This document shows positions 12,403 through 26,326 of a stretch of 64,000 nucleotides of DNA, piece after piece (the stretch's first letter is position 1; every line of letters begins with the position of its first letter). The stretch lies in NCBI RefSeq assembly GCF_031877795.1, contig NC_133934.1, positions 103,914,610-103,978,609 of the forward strand. Direction: 5' to 3'. The position numbers were made by a program, and so were the translations under genes. Under the pieces are notes generated by a model. The model searched no databases, was not told where the DNA came from, and worked only from the letters and a program-made list of their open reading frames with translations. Source of the stretch: Strix aluco. Lineage: Eukaryota > Chordata > Aves > Strigiformes > Strigidae.

Positions 12403-13220
12403 CAAAAAAGGTCCATCCACTTCACTTGTGATGCCTCGTGCATTACCTAAAGCACAACAGAACAATGCCAGACAACAGAGCCTTTCTCCCTGCTAACAAT
12501 GCAGTCACCATGACAACCAGCAGAAGAACGTTTGGCCAGAAAAAGCTGGGAGCTTGGCGGACCAGCCTAATCAAAAAATGGAATAACATGACAACAATTA
12601 CACTGATGAGTGAGAGGGAAGCTACAGATGCATTCAGACACCTATGGCACTGCTGGCTGGATGCATTCAGCATTTTTTTTTTTGTTTAGTGTCTTCTGTT
12701 TTTTAAGAGCAGGTAAATAGACAAGATCGAATTGTGTAACAGAATGTCAGTGCTCTAGTTAAATTGAAAATTCCTTTTCTTTTGCTGTGCTACTTCAAGC
12801 ACACTGAAGAGGCTTTAGGAGAGATGAGGTTTTGAAGTGAAATATGTAATAGATACAATATGAGTGTCACAAGGCAACTTTATTTAGCTTTAAAAATGTA
12901 AACTCGGATTTTCAAATGCGTGAATGCAAATAAATATGACCAGATTGCGGTATGAATAACCAACCTCGCCTTTCAGTTTAATTTCAGAAAACTGGACACT
13001 TGTCAAGCATTGATTAGAAGTGATGGCTTGTTGTTTTTAAACCAACCCCTTCTGCACGTTAGTATCCACTGTAAAATTTATCACGGCATTTGGTGCAGAC
13101 CTCTGTTCCAACTCCAGGGAAACTTGAACTGCAACTGTACATGTGCCACAAATCAAGCAACAGACATAACAATGTACTTCTTCTCTGAAATATCCCAAAT
13201 TTAGCATCGCGCTAATAGCC

Positions 13221-16200
13221 TCCTATTATAAGCTCCCAATTGTATGTTAGAAGTTCTGGTATTTTCTTTATAGGTAAAGGGGGAAGGGAATTTTTGCTGC
13301 TATTACTGAAAAATGTGTCTGTGATTTCTACTGTTAAGAATAATTTACACACTTTAGGGAAGGGGATGGAGAAGGAAAGCTGCTTTTTTCAAATGGTGAA
13401 GTATCTGGGGATAACCAGGAGGTGTTCTAGCGGTTTGAAAGCAGCAGTGGGCACAAACCCCTGGCCATTTCTTTGTGTTTATTTAACAATGACATGTTGA
13501 AATTGTGTGGCCAGTCCTTTCTACACTATCCCCTGCCTTGGCCAAAACTGCCTCTATATTCCCTCCTGCCCACTTTCATGCCCTTGTTGGTTCCTGGGTA
13601 AATATTGCAGCCACCTTTAGAAAAGATATAATGTGGAACTATTAATTATTTAAATACATAATTAAAACTGCTAGCTGAAAAAAATGCTCTTGCTTGAAGC
13701 ACTTTGAACTTGACTGATTGTGTAAAGTAGCCTTCAGCCATTGCAAAGAGAAAGCTGGGGGATTCTCCTACCAGGAGCAAAACTTTGCCTGGCACAGCTG
13801 ACAGCACTCATTGCTGAGCCTCCACCATGTAGGATGGGGGAGACTGCTGGGCACCAGGGATGGGCCAGGCACAGCTCAACAAACTGAGGGTGGAATACAA
13901 GTCAACAGCAAAGCCAAGCAGTGGTCATCACACACTAGCATCATCTCCTTATGTTAGCAGTATAAGAGATTTTATTTAGGCTGTTAACTTCTACTACTAC
14001 GCCACTCTCTCACTAAATTTTGCTCTCCCACTTGCCCACCAGATTACTAGCACGAACTTCACATCTGAATTCAGTAGTCAGCTAGAGATAGCCCCACAGA
14101 GATCCTCAACCCCATATGCTGCTTGGTTTTTACGTGAACAAAACTCTTTCCCTCTTTCCCTCTGAGACATCTACATTTCACTTGGACACTGACGCTGATC
14201 ATCTCCTTTGTGCAGCCATCTAAAACCCAACATCCCCACTGAAAATGCCTTAAGCAGAGTTGAGCTCAGGCTTTTTGGAAGTAAAGTTCCCAGACCAGCA
14301 ATGAGCTCATCTCATCCCTCAACATAAAAGCACTAACCCCCATCACACTTACCTCGGAGTTGGGGATATTGGTGCTACCAGGAGGAACACAGTCAAATTA
14401 AGAGGTGAGATTATGTTGTTCACTGGGCACCATTTAGATTATATTATATGAGGTGTTGGAGAGATTAGATAGAATAGGTCTTGGTCCTAATGGTAAAGCT
14501 TAACGAAAACTTTAGGAATAAGATAGAAAGGGGGGAAACTGGAGAGATTAAGAGAATAGGGACTGTGTTGAAGAGAAGTTCAGGTCAGTCATACCTAGGC
14601 TGGAGAGTGAGGGTAGAGGACACATTAATCCAGAGAAGGCTAGAACAAGGCTGGGGCCATAATCATGGTTGTACAGCAAGCTACCATGATTGCCCTGGCA
14701 CCCTGTTGGCCTTGAATCTGTCCTCTCCTCTTACACCAGGTCTGTTGTTGCTGCACCTAGCCTTCTACTACTTGCCTAATGAGTGCTAAACATTAGAAGA
14801 CCTGGGTTTTTTATTCTTTTCTTCTTTCTTTTTTCCTTCCACGGAAGACCATATCCTGTCGCTCTATTTCTGGCTCTCCACCCCATTAAATATCCTCAGG
14901 CATCCATGAAGGGAAACACAGAAAGAAGATACATTGTAGGAAAGTGGGCCTTCTTTCTACTAGAAGTGGGGCAGCAAAGCCCTGTGAGATAACTTGAACA
15001 GGCTGGTATATCCTTGGGGCAGGCTATTTTCTTTAAAAATCTGTCTCTGTAAGAGAACTGTAAAGGTGCCTGTTGGGTTGTTACAACATGTCAAGAGAAC
15101 AAGGCAACATGTGCTGGTATATCAAATCAAAAGAATAAGAGAGCCCTTGCCAATGCAAGAATTGGAGGCATGCAGAAGGAGAAAATTACAAGGAAATGGA
15201 ACTTATGGTCCCCTCACAATTCCCTGAGAAAGCAGAGGATAAATCAGGAGCTGATAGAGGTGGCTCCAGCCACAATGCTGCTTTTGTGCTGCGTGTGCCT
15301 GAGCACAGGGGGCCAATGCTGAGGTATGTCTCCTCTCAAGATGGAACTGCTCACTGATCTCGTCTCTCCCCCTTCCCTGGCTGTCCTGGTGAAGAAGGGA
15401 GTGGGGAGGCAGTGGGCTGTGCAGGTGTGCCGCATTGGTTTGGTGTGCCACTTACACCAAAAATTGTCTTTATTAGCTCTGCAGGGCATGACTGATATTT
15501 TGGACTTTTCACATCATTAACAGAAAGATTAAATGCAGTCATTTGAAAGGTTAATTCTGGAGGGATTCTGTCAATAACTTGCAGCCAGCCTAAAAGCTTT
15601 TTGGATAAACCAATTTCATTTTCTCTTTATCAAGTTCTTTATCCATCTTTCAGTTCTTGGACTATTCCTCAATTTATCCTAGTAAACTAATAATTTCTTA
15701 TGCTCTGCCACATCAAAGGCTTTTGTAAAACCTTAGGTCTACCCTGTCTACTTTATACAGAAGAAAACTCAACAAAAAAAGAAGGCTTGACCTATTTTTG
15801 ATAAAGTAAAACCAATGTTGCATTTTCAAATGTTTTTAAACTACAACTAATCATTGTTTTTTCATATATCAGATAACCATCAACCTTTAAAACTATTGTA
15901 CTCAAAAGGTAGGTGCCCAGGTAATCAACCCAATAAACCCAATCCCATCAAGTAACATGTCAGTTAATATATGTGAATATACAATATCAGCTGCTTTTCT
16001 GAGGTGAGGGAGAGGGAGAGGACACCAGAATAAGGTCCTGGGCAGAAGACATCAATACAGCAAGGGGGGCTCAGAGCATGGGAAAGACAGGAATAAGGAA
16101 CGGGGAAGGAGTATCCCCAGAAGGGTAAGGAGGACATTTACTACAGAAGCCTCTCTTCTGGATCTGAGCTGCTTGCTTACTTCAAGTAAACATGCACTTT

Positions 16201-19200
16201 TATTGCTTGCACATGTATGCAACCAAGGGGATGCTCCATAGCAAAAAAATGGTGTATATCATTTATATACCTTGAAATGTGATATTTGCTTCCCTTAAAG
16301 TGCACCAGAAAGCTCTACATGCTACTGAGGTCAGGCTACAACTGGTGTGTACTAGCCCAGGACGGTTTTTTGCTGTTTTAAATGCAGGTGCTTATGTTTG
16401 CTCTTTTTCAGTCAGACAATATCAGTCTGACTCGATAGATTTTTATTTTTACTCCTTTCTATAGGGCTCACAATTTCATGTGTCAGTCCTTTCAGTAGCC
16501 TGGGATGAAGGTTATCTAGTGTACCTTCTGTGAGCACATTTAGCTCTTTGAATTCTTCTTCCACCTAAGGTAGAAAATTCTGTTCTAACCATTTCTAGAT
16601 ACTTTTCCCATTAGCCAAGCTGGTTTTGTTCCCAGCGTCTATGTTATTACCTTAAGTGAAACCTAATGTAAAATAATAATTTTATTTGGGGACCATACAG
16701 GTGTTATTTTTAACCTCATCCTCTTTTCTTTGTTCTTTCTTCTCTCTCTATTGTTGAGAGCAGAGAACATTTTGATGGCTAGTTTCCACTTACTTTGGAA
16801 AAGCATTTTGGGTAAAATTCCAACCCTGGTCTTCCCATTACTTCAACATCATAAAAATATTTGCTTTCTCTTTAATATATAGTAAATGACAGGTGTTCAA
16901 AACGTGCTTCTTGATCATGCCTGATTTTACTCAACATAAACCACTCCCTGTGTAAACGATTCATTAAAAAAAAAATCAAGTCTTTCTTTTTGCTTGAGAC
17001 ATCTTAATAATACAAATTAGAGTATTATTGCTACAAATATTATACTAAAGTATCAGCACACACATTTTTTTAATATCAGTGAGAAAAAAGTGTAATGAAT
17101 ACAAAGGACAGAGGAAAACATCGGTACCAATGTTGTGTGTTGTACATAACATACAATTATATATAACTGTGTTGTGTTGTATTGTATGGAATGTACATTA
17201 TAGTTTGCAGTATATATACATGCTAAGTTAGAGGCTGGCCCTAATGAATATGAAAACAACCCTCCAGATAGCATTCTGTTTCAATTAATGGAAAGGTTGT
17301 GTGGCCAAGTTTTCACATATAATATTGTTTCTATTAAAAATATAGAAATGGTTTCCCCTTGCATGTCATTCCAATATTTTTTTTTAAAAAATATGTATTT
17401 CTTAGCATAGTATAATCTCTAAATTGCTGTGGGGGCTTGCAGGGTTTAAACATCTAATTTCTTTTTAATTTTTCTTCCCCTGGTATTTAAAAATCATGAT
17501 AACTGATAAAAAAACCCTGAACTCAAGAAGAAACATGGGGTTTAAGTCAGAAATAGAAGATTGCTTAGCATGTTAGTGGAACCAAATGGTAATATACATA
17601 GTATATTTATTCTTTCACTTGAATTTTTCCTTTCTGCTTTTTGTGTTTATCCTTTCCATATAGTAGCAATATTCTGATCTGAGCTGAATTTTTAAGCTTC
17701 TGATGTTTGAATTTCCCATCCATAATTAATATTACTCTAATAAACTTTAAGAATGACTTCAAGTACTACCCTTCACCATGGGTTCTTCGGGGCTATTTTT
17801 ACGGACTAGTGCACTTTTAGCAAGGGAACAGTCTGCACTCAGAGCTATTTGGAGTACAGAAAAGTCCTTTCTTCTCCCCACTCTGCTCCCCTTCGTTCCC
17901 CATCGCCCACTGACAGCACAATGATCCAGGGAGGATTTTTCCTATTTTGTACTGTCTCACTCCATTTCCATCCTTAGGACAAACTACAAGGAGAACTCAC
18001 CAAACTGCAGCTGGCAGGGGTATTTGCAGACTTCTGGAGCACAATGAGTCTCCATCCATTCATTGATATTTGGTTGAATATCTCATTGAATTTTCAGGAT
18101 CGGGTGGTTTTTTTTCTCTCTGCCCCTCTTACATATTCTCCCTGTCCTGTCCTGATCACCTGCCTTCTCTTCCTTGTCCAAGCCCCCTCACTTTTCTTTC
18201 CATTGTGGCTCTTGTAACAGTTATGCCCTTGCAGCCTAACCCAGACAGTCTAGCTGAAATAAAATCTAAGCTGGTCTTATCTAAGGAGTTTGCTCTTTGT
18301 AAACAGCTGAGACATCTCTGTTATGTGTTTCTAAATATGCCATAACAAGAATACTAAAGAGGAATGAACAACCACACTTGCAAATAAGGATCCTGTCTCA
18401 GTTTTCAAAGTTTTGGGTCACTCTACCCAGAAGAAATGGCCTGTAGATTCAATGAATAAGCTTTCTGGAGGAAAGACAAGCCAATAGTCTTAAATAGCAT
18501 GAGGAATGATGACAAGCAAACCACCCCTGAATGTAAGAAGAGGTTGAAATACAACAGTAAGAATAGCAGGCTGGGAACAGGATACAGCCTTTACTTTTTT
18601 CATTATTTTTTTTAAGTAAAAAGGGGAAAGATGGATGATGTTCAGCTGACAGAATATCATCAACAGACACAGATGTTGCTTCTCTGGGGACTAGAGGCAG
18701 CAAGCGGCACACTTCTTTGCATAGGCAGCAGCAGGAGTGGTTTCTCTGACACCTGCTCTGACCAAAGAAGTGGGGTCCTAGGAGGGGTCTTGCTGGACCT
18801 GCAGAGGTGAGGTCTGGGCTGTGGGGAAGTTTGAAGCTAGAGAAGAACACAGTCCTGAGACTTTCCTCAGCAATATCAAGTAAGTATTGCACCATAGAAA
18901 GGATCAGCTCAAGTCACAAGGGTGATGCTGTTGTCCCCCAGTGTGGGTCTCCAGGCTTGGTCGGTTTCTGGTAGGAGAAGCTCAGCAGGTATGCTGGTCC
19001 TTGAATAAGGGCAGTCTATCTTCAGGTGAAAAGAGGTATGTCAGATGAAGACTTTGGCCAGGAGTTGTTATTTCTATGTTCTAGATCTAATTCTTGTGGA
19101 GTGTGTATGTGTGGTGACCCACAGTTGTAAGTCTGCCTTTTTTTTGGAGAGAATCATGGATCCAGTGATTCTGGAACAGATTGTGGTTGTTTTAGACACT

Positions 19201-20199
19201 ATTGTGTTTTACTTGAATAGTAACAGAGCAGAAATTGCTTCCTTCCCTCTTATTTCATCCAAGATACTTCTAATCTCTCTTCAGTACTCACTACTTCACT
19301 AAAAGCTCACGTCACTTCTGCTTGGCCAAATCTTGGAAAACTGCATTATTGCCCTTTTTCTGCCATTAGCAATTGTCTCCTCCTTCAGGTCCAGCAGGTG
19401 TCATTTACCTTCTAGGTCTTCAGTAATTCCCAGAAAGAATTGTTCTCAGCTAGTTGTGGTTTTATTGTTGAGGTCTTGCAAAGCTTTCTGTCAGCCCTTT
19501 TTGCTTCTCTCTTCATGTAAGTTTCTCCTGCAGACATTAAAGGTACTCCCATCACACCTACCTGCAAGCTGCTGTGGCTAATAAATACTAGGAAGGAGTG
19601 AGACATAATGTCACCAGAAACCAGGTGACACACAAACTCCTTCTAAGCAGCACATAGAGCACATAGTCATTGTCTTACTAAAAAAAAAAAAAAACCCAAA
19701 AAAAACCCAAAAAAACACTTCTTTTTGTAGAATATAACAATTAATTGGTGTCTTGACAAAAACAAACAAAATTTGGGATTTTCTCTTTTTTATTGAACTA
19801 AATAACAAAATGCACTGAGATCAATGGTTTTAAATCAGACTCTTACAGAAGATATCTTTTTACTCAGTGCAGAACTGGGAATATTTCTCTCCAAAAGACA
19901 TATAAACTTAAATAAAATTTAATGCAACAAAACAGCAATTTGAACTCTGAATTGTTTTCCAATATCTGGCTATAGAGACATATAATCACTGGTGCTGCAT
20001 TCTTAAATTGAAGTTAAAAAAGTCTGATAAAGAAATAATATCTAAATGGATATCAGTGGAAAATAGGATTATTTAAGGAGACTCATCTCCTAGGTGGATA
20101 AAAATAAGATATTCAGGTAATTTTCAAAATGCAAAGCTATCTTATACAATGGAGACAGCTAAAAAGTACCATTTGCTAGCCTGCAGTGAATGATTTGTA
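13221..20199. other. Intergenic stretch, no gene recognised
   Basis: Mostly AT-rich. A TTGTG/TATA-rich low-complexity area lies at 17140-17225. An AT palindrome-like T-run/A-run junction is at 17378-17393. A 148-codon minus frame at 18449-18895 has no recognisable similarity and is taken as chance. Confidence 0.65.
19681..19720 (+). repeat. A-rich low-complexity tract
   Basis: Runs of A interrupted twice by CCC (A14-CCC-A8-CCC-A7). No SINE body precedes it, so it is treated as simple low-complexity DNA. Confidence 0.8.
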
Positions 20200-20425
20200 G
20201 TCATCAGGATCCTGCAGGTAATTGAGGGTATCTGCATCGACGCATTCTGCACTACTGCAAGAATATTATTGTAATGAGCCAGCGCGCGTGTACGAGTGTA
20301 ATTGCCCTCTAGTGCACAGCCCTGGAACTGATCCCAGCTGTGCCACAGGACTGCACTGCTCAAGAAAGGAAAAAGATCCTGAAAAAAGTCTGAAGCGGAG
20401 GGAGCCAAATCCAAGCCCCAGTGGC
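20200..20425. promoter_or_regulatory. CpG-retaining candidate regulatory element
   Basis: In a CpG-poor surrounding, this stretch keeps ATCGACGCATT, AGCGCGCGTG and TACGAG within 80 bp, next to TGTAATTGCC, AATATTATTGTAAT and CAGCTG motifs. Retained CpGs plus homeodomain-like cores suggest a constrained element. This is inference without alignment. Confidence 0.3.
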
Positions 20426-23400
20426 ATCAGAAGTCTCTGAGTAGCCATGGATGTGATAAGGGAGGGAATCCATTTAGGGCACACCAAAACTGTCCTGGGG
20501 TCTGAACCAACACATGTAAGTGGAAATGACTGGGAGATTTGCTTCAAAACCTCAGGGCTCCTTCAAACCCAAATGCTAACACAGACATGGCCATTAGAAG
20601 CCTAGATAACCGTGGGCCTCTCGTTCTGCATTACTTCCAGTTGTTTGTGCAGGGTCATGTTTCACGGGAGGCTCATTGTGGAGTTCCATAACCTTGTAGC
20701 AAAATCTGATACTTCTGTTAGTGCTGACAAAAAATGAAATGTTCTGGAGGAGCTAACGCTTTCCTCGTATGTGCAAGACAACGAGCACTGTATTCCCCAT
20801 GCTAATCACAGGTAAAATCCCCTCTGTGCTAGTAAGCAAACATTGAACTAAAGCCTGCAAGGAAGTTCACAGCTCTAGCCCCCAAGTTGGATATTTTCTT
20901 TGCATTTCTTTTCACTATGTAAGATGAAAGGATTTGCCAGTAAGGAAAGGGAATTTCTAGACAAATCACTGCACAGTCTCTTTATGCAAAGAAATTATTT
21001 GGTGACTTGTGTAGTTCAAATACATGTCTCACTAGTAGTTTTTTAACAGATTTGAGTCCTCTGTTGGTCCTGGTATTGTGTCTGGTGTTCTAGTTAGTGT
21101 GGGTTATGCACGGTTATCCGCCTTCTCTCTGCTTTACTTAGTGTTACCTGACAGTTATCCCATGGCCTATAAGGAATTGATTGTTGGCAGCATTTCAGTT
21201 CCTTGATTGCTGTGATAAGCTGATATGGGTGAGATAGGAATAAAATAATGTAAAGACTTTAATTCAGTGTTTTCTAAATTTTGCTTTGGTTCTTTCTGTC
21301 CTCCATCCCTCATGTTGCTAATTCACAACTTCCAAGCTCATTGGCCAGTTTCAACCATATTTGTTAGAGTTTCCCACAAGTACTGTAAAAAAAGGGGGTT
21401 GGGAAAAGGACAGGGAGGTCCAACATTGAGCGTCTTCAAGGCTGAAGCTCCATCTTGAGCCCACCAAGGTCTGTTTTGCTTAGCCTGAAGGCTGGCCGGT
21501 CAGCAGCCACATGGCTTGAAACCTCCCAGTAGAGCAGCTGGGAGACTAGGAGGTATCGGGTCCATGGAAGTGGTTTGTTTGTGTAAGTGGAAAATTGGAG
21601 ATATAGCAGACAGGAGCGAGGTTACACAGCAGATGGGAGGCGCTGGTGTTATGGCAATGTGAAGATGGGAGGGTGGGAATACAGATATATCAGTAACCAG
21701 TTTCACTCATTTGACTGCTCATGGAATAACCTGACAATGGTCAAAGGCAGAGTGAGGAGCTGAGTTCCTGCCATCCTCCCCAAGCAGGTGAAACTTCTGC
21801 AAAAGCTGAACTAGCACAAGCCTTATGGCAGCATCCCACCCTGGTTCATCACACTGCCACAGCCCCTGCACCATCCCCCAGCAGAACTGGTAGGAATAGA
21901 ATGTAAATACTAAGGGAATCTTTAAAAAAAAAATTAAAAAATTCCTAACCTGGTTTTACTGCTCTTGTCTACTCTAGCTGAAAAGTAGCAGTCACTATTG
22001 TTTTAATTAATCTGCGTTTTCTTGATTGCTTCAGTCCTAAGGTTGTAGGGATGAGGTGCACATTCTTCGCCCCTCACTACACTTCCCTATAACAAGCTGT
22101 TGAATCTTCTTAAGGTCTTTTCAGTATGGGATGAAGTCTGGATTCCTTTCAAGTTAGTGGTAAAATTCCTACTTTCACAGAATTTTGTCCATAATGATTT
22201 CAGAACACAGCATCTCTTCACTATTTGCCTGTATATAAGACTTCATCAAAATTTTTAATCTGCCAAAGCTGTATCTGGGAGTTTGCACTCTTAATAATAA
22301 GATCTACATGTTTTTCAGTCATCAACTTAAAAGAAAAAAGTAAATTTCTGCAGATAATTTTCCTGGTTTTCGCACCATTGTCCTTCCTTTCAGAAAGAAT
22401 AAATACATTTTCAATGCAGTTAGATCCTTTCTACAAAAGCACCTAAGAAATGGCCTCTGCCACCAGACATTTGCAGCAAAACTGTGTTATTACATTTAAA
22501 TTTCCAAGACTCAGTAGCCAGCAAGTTACTAGAGTTCTATTATAGTTGTGATACATGAAATGCACATTGTTATGGTAATGACATTTTTTTTCTTCCCTTT
22601 GAAGTAGCAGTGTAAATACAAAGAATATCACATTGGTCTTGGAATGATATCTCCTTTACCTCCACCCTGTGTACCATGCAGTAATCAGAACTGCATAAGA
22701 AAAAATTAAAACACGATATAGCTCATGCAGTGTTCCTGCTAGCTTAACAAAGGTCAAAAATAAACCAAAGCATCTGTAAGCATTAACTTCAAAATAAGTG
22801 AAGGGAAATATAAATGACCCTTTACCTGGCCATCAGCCATGACACCCAGGAAGCTGGTCTTCAGGTTCAAGGATGTCCTTGGGGCAGAATCCAGATCTAC
22901 ACAAGTGTGCACTGAAAGCATCATGGTGGTTTACAGTGGTGGTAAAAAAACATTGTTTCTTCATATAGTCATCATAAAATATTACAGCTGACCAGATGGT
23001 GGAGCAATTACATTTCCATAGTTCTAAATGGCTATTTAGCTCATCCACTTGTGAACTGTTAATTAAATTGGAAAAGATATCATTCACGTTCAAAGGGAAG
23101 ACATAACTATATGGGACATGCTTAAACAAAGACTCCCAAATTTTATTAAACCAGAGATCCATTTCCTTCACCTTCCCAACCACCCTAGTAAGAAATAAAA
23201 AACCAAAAATTCTTTGACAATAGGGCTGTGGCATAAACAGATGAAAGACAGGAAACTCCGGGAGCTGGGTTGTCCTGAGCGCACATGTGCACAACACATC
23301 ACATTGTTTGCTGCAAACAAGCTGAACCCCTCCAGCTGCATGGGTGAACACACGCTGCACTGAAGATCACTCACACAGAGGGATAAACTGCTATGTGAAT

Positions 23401-26224
23401 GTAACCTCCTCCTCCAAAACTAGATAGCATTGACACTAACAACAACCTGTGCCATCAGGTCACATTTGTGTGGGTATTTGTTTTAATTCAGCTGCAACAC
23501 AGATAATTTGCGGGTTCAGCTTTATGCAATAGTTAATCAATGTGCTATTAAATTCTACTACAAACTAAGGTTTCATTTAGCCAAACAGATATACAGTTCA
23601 AAATACTTATCTATTAAGGTGATTATATATTCCTATATCATTATAAAGTGATTTTTTGCGCCATTGTCTTGATACAGGTACACAAGAGCTAATTCATTAA
23701 AAAATAAACGAATCTTAAGGCTGAAGTGAATAAGGCAGAGAAAGTTTTCAGGAAGTAGCAATATCTTTTATTGGACAATCTAATTTAAATGGAAAAAGAA
23801 CAGACAATACTTCTTTATGACTGAAATAGACGAGAGCAGAGAGGGATTTAATGTAGCTTAATGTATTCACTTTAAATCTCTCTCTTCAGTTAATTCAAGT
23901 TAACTTTCCTGAGTGCCTCTGTGTAGACAAACCCTCAGGCTTCTGAAGATGGAGCCACGACATGCTGGGAGTCCTCAGCTCCCACCCAGCCTCCAGATGC
24001 CCATCTGTAGTACCACTCCTTTGAAAGGGTAAGGCCCAGGTTCCCCACCACCACCGGGCCACAGCCACCATGTGCCCTGCAGTACCAGAGGGCCAGGAGG
24101 ATGTCCATGCTTGCTAGTGGGGTCTGTGCTGTACCCCGTCTCCCTTTTCCCCCCTCCTGGTGAATCACGATCCTAATTCTGCTGGAGGACTGCAATGGCC
24201 TCAAGCCTGTATGGGTTTCTCTCTGTCCATGGAGCAGGAAAGCACAGTCTGCTCTTATTGTCCATGAGGTTAAAAACATCCAAAACAGCTCAGACAAGAA
24301 AATGTAAAGAAAAAAACTGAAGAAGGGAGACCTATGTCTCATCCACCATATGACTTCAGGCATCAGCAGAGCTTTGTAGTTAACATGACCTTGGTAACCT
24401 GGGGTCATTGAAAAACAATAGACTTCAATAAATGGAGTTTTATGTAATTTGAAAATAATTTACATAGTAAATGCTTTTATAGTTACTGATCATTTCTGCC
24501 CATTTTATTTGTCAGTCATTTTTAAGTCCCCCTCCTGTTAAACATAAAGTACTTGACAGAGCCACAGAAGTAACCCGGACACCCATACCACAGTAGCTGC
24601 ACCATTGCTGTTTAGGAGGAATCAGCCAAGTATGTAATTCACAATTTTTCTTCTTCAAAGGATTTCTGAAGTGTCTCCTGTTAAAGTACCCTACGATGGT
24701 ACCTGAAAATATATGGAATTATATGTTAGAAATAATGTTCCTATCCATTATGGAAGATCTTTAACTTAAAATGTTCTCTCACAGAAACCACCCTTCAAGA
24801 CTTGTCTCCTCTTTCCAATGGGAAGCCCACAGCTTTGTGCCTGCCCTTGCTCCAGACCCCCAAGCTCTGCTGCACCATTCATCTTGCAGAGCAGCCCTCC
24901 TGTGCCTGGCCAGGGAGGAAATGGCAGCAAGGTTTTTCTCAGACCACTGAACAAGAGCACTGCCCTTTTAGAGGACAGGCATGATACTTGACTTCCCAGG
25001 CAATCTCTGGGGCAGTAATTGGAGGTAAATAAAATGTCAAGCAATCAGCTAAGACAACCTGTTTTTCTCCTTGCCATGGCAATTTCTGAATGAAGACCCA
25101 GAGAAAGACGTCCTTCTCGCAGCTCACAGCTCCTTAGCTAGGAGCTCATTAATGTTATTTCCCGATGTTTCCTTAGACTTTGTCATTTCCTGGCTCCTGT
25201 ATCCCTTCCTTCTAATGCTGCATCTGTCCTATACAAGTATCTCAGGTAGTTTAAACTCTCCCTTGGTTGGCACTACAAGCACGTAGCAAACCAGCATTCG
25301 CATCCAAAGTCCTGGATAGACTTGTACTACCTTTCCTAAAGCCTGTTTTTACCTCTGTGGCTTTGCTCCCACACCAGTGAAAGCTAGCACATGATGTAAA
25401 TATGAAGAACTATACAGTTCTTAAAAGCATTAGAAGGCATGGACTTTCAACCAAAAATAAGGGACAAAAGTAAAACTGGCTGTTGCCTCTTTTTTGAGCC
25501 ATGTCTGTAATATTCCATTAAAGGAAAAGAGAGTCTGAGCTCCAAGAGCCAAGCCAGCTTGAGCCTTCACACCAGGGAAGGCCAAGTGGTTTGGTTTCTA
25601 TTTTTAACACTTTGTTTATAGTGAAAAGAAAGTGAGGTGGGTCTAGCTGTATTTTACAGGAAATGCATCTTTAAGTGAGAGCTATAGAAAACATACTAGT
25701 ACTCAAAACTCCCAAATTTAAGGGAGCTATAATTAGCATTGGATGGAAATGCTTAAGTGACACAAATTGCAGGTACCATTCTCACTTTTCTTCATCCAGA
25801 GAATCCAGGTTACTTCACAGTTAATGACTGCAGGAAGATTTTGGTGGCCATTTTTTGTTCAGCAGTGTTTGCGCTCATTCTGCATTTAGTGAAGTGGGGC
25901 ATCCACATGACTGCATGTGCTTTGAAGAGAACAACTGAAACCACTGTACCAAGAGAGTTTGTGGATATGACCTTTAGCAATATTTGCAGGAACCAGTTTT
26001 CCTTTCCTTCACTTCAAAGTTGGATGCTGAATTATATGACTCTCCAATTCTTTTGACTGGTCTTTTTGTTCTCTGAAGATTGACTCATTTCCTGTATTTG
26101 AATAAGATAGTAAAAGTGGATATAAAATATTATTTTGCAATTGTAATCAGAATAGCTCTCAGTGCAGATATTAATAGTGAATTCTAAGACTCTGCTCGAT
26201 AACAGCTGAGTTTATGGTTTCATG
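20426..26224. other. Intergenic stretch, no gene recognised
   Basis: Contains two longer minus-strand frames (22833-23360 and 23935-24408) that I cannot relate to any family and that lack flanking gene structure. No full retroelement is seen. The GC-richer patch at 23930-24200 is not CpG-rich. Confidence 0.6.
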
Positions 26225-26326
26225 GGCTAGATTCTGCTCTCATTTATTTCATTGTAAACCCAGAGTAACTCCCAGAAGTCAACTGTCTTGCTCTGGATTT
26301 CTGCAAAGATAGCAGAGGTCTGCCTC
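26225..26326. repeat. Degenerate palindromic interspersed repeat (MITE-like, family name unknown)
   Basis: The left half, ATTCTGCTCTCATTTAT...GTAAACCCAGAGTAACTCC, is mirrored by a decayed right half, CTTGCTCTGGATTTCTGC...AGCAGAG, around a GAAGTCAACTG centre. This matches in outline a palindromic short repeat common in sauropsid genomes (GTAAATCCAGAGTAACTCC...GGAGTTACTCTGGATTTAC). I recognise the pattern but cannot name the family with certainty. Confidence 0.5.

Larger units (their letters stand above)
12181..13220. promoter_or_regulatory. Candidate conserved noncoding element cluster
   Basis: The block contains the hairpin at 12385, an octamer ATGCAAAT (12924-12931), several TAAT/ATTA homeodomain-type cores and retained CpGs (TCGCCAGCGC, AATGCGTG, TTGGCGG). 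The opposing open frames at 12438-12689 and 12443-12673 are short and unlike any protein I know, so I read the block as noncoding. The call rests on texture only and conservation was not tested. Confidence 0.3.

Noticed and set aside
18449..18895. 148-codon minus-strand frame
   Set aside because: Ser/Cys-rich composition from CT-rich DNA, with no family resemblance or gene structure.
22833..23360. 175-codon minus-strand frame
   Set aside because: Cys/His/Phe-rich without a known motif, no flanking exons or poly(A) context, and no retroviral or transposase signature that I can name.
23935..24408. 157-codon minus-strand frame
   Set aside because: Lies in a local GC patch, low-complexity hydrophobic runs, no homology recognised.
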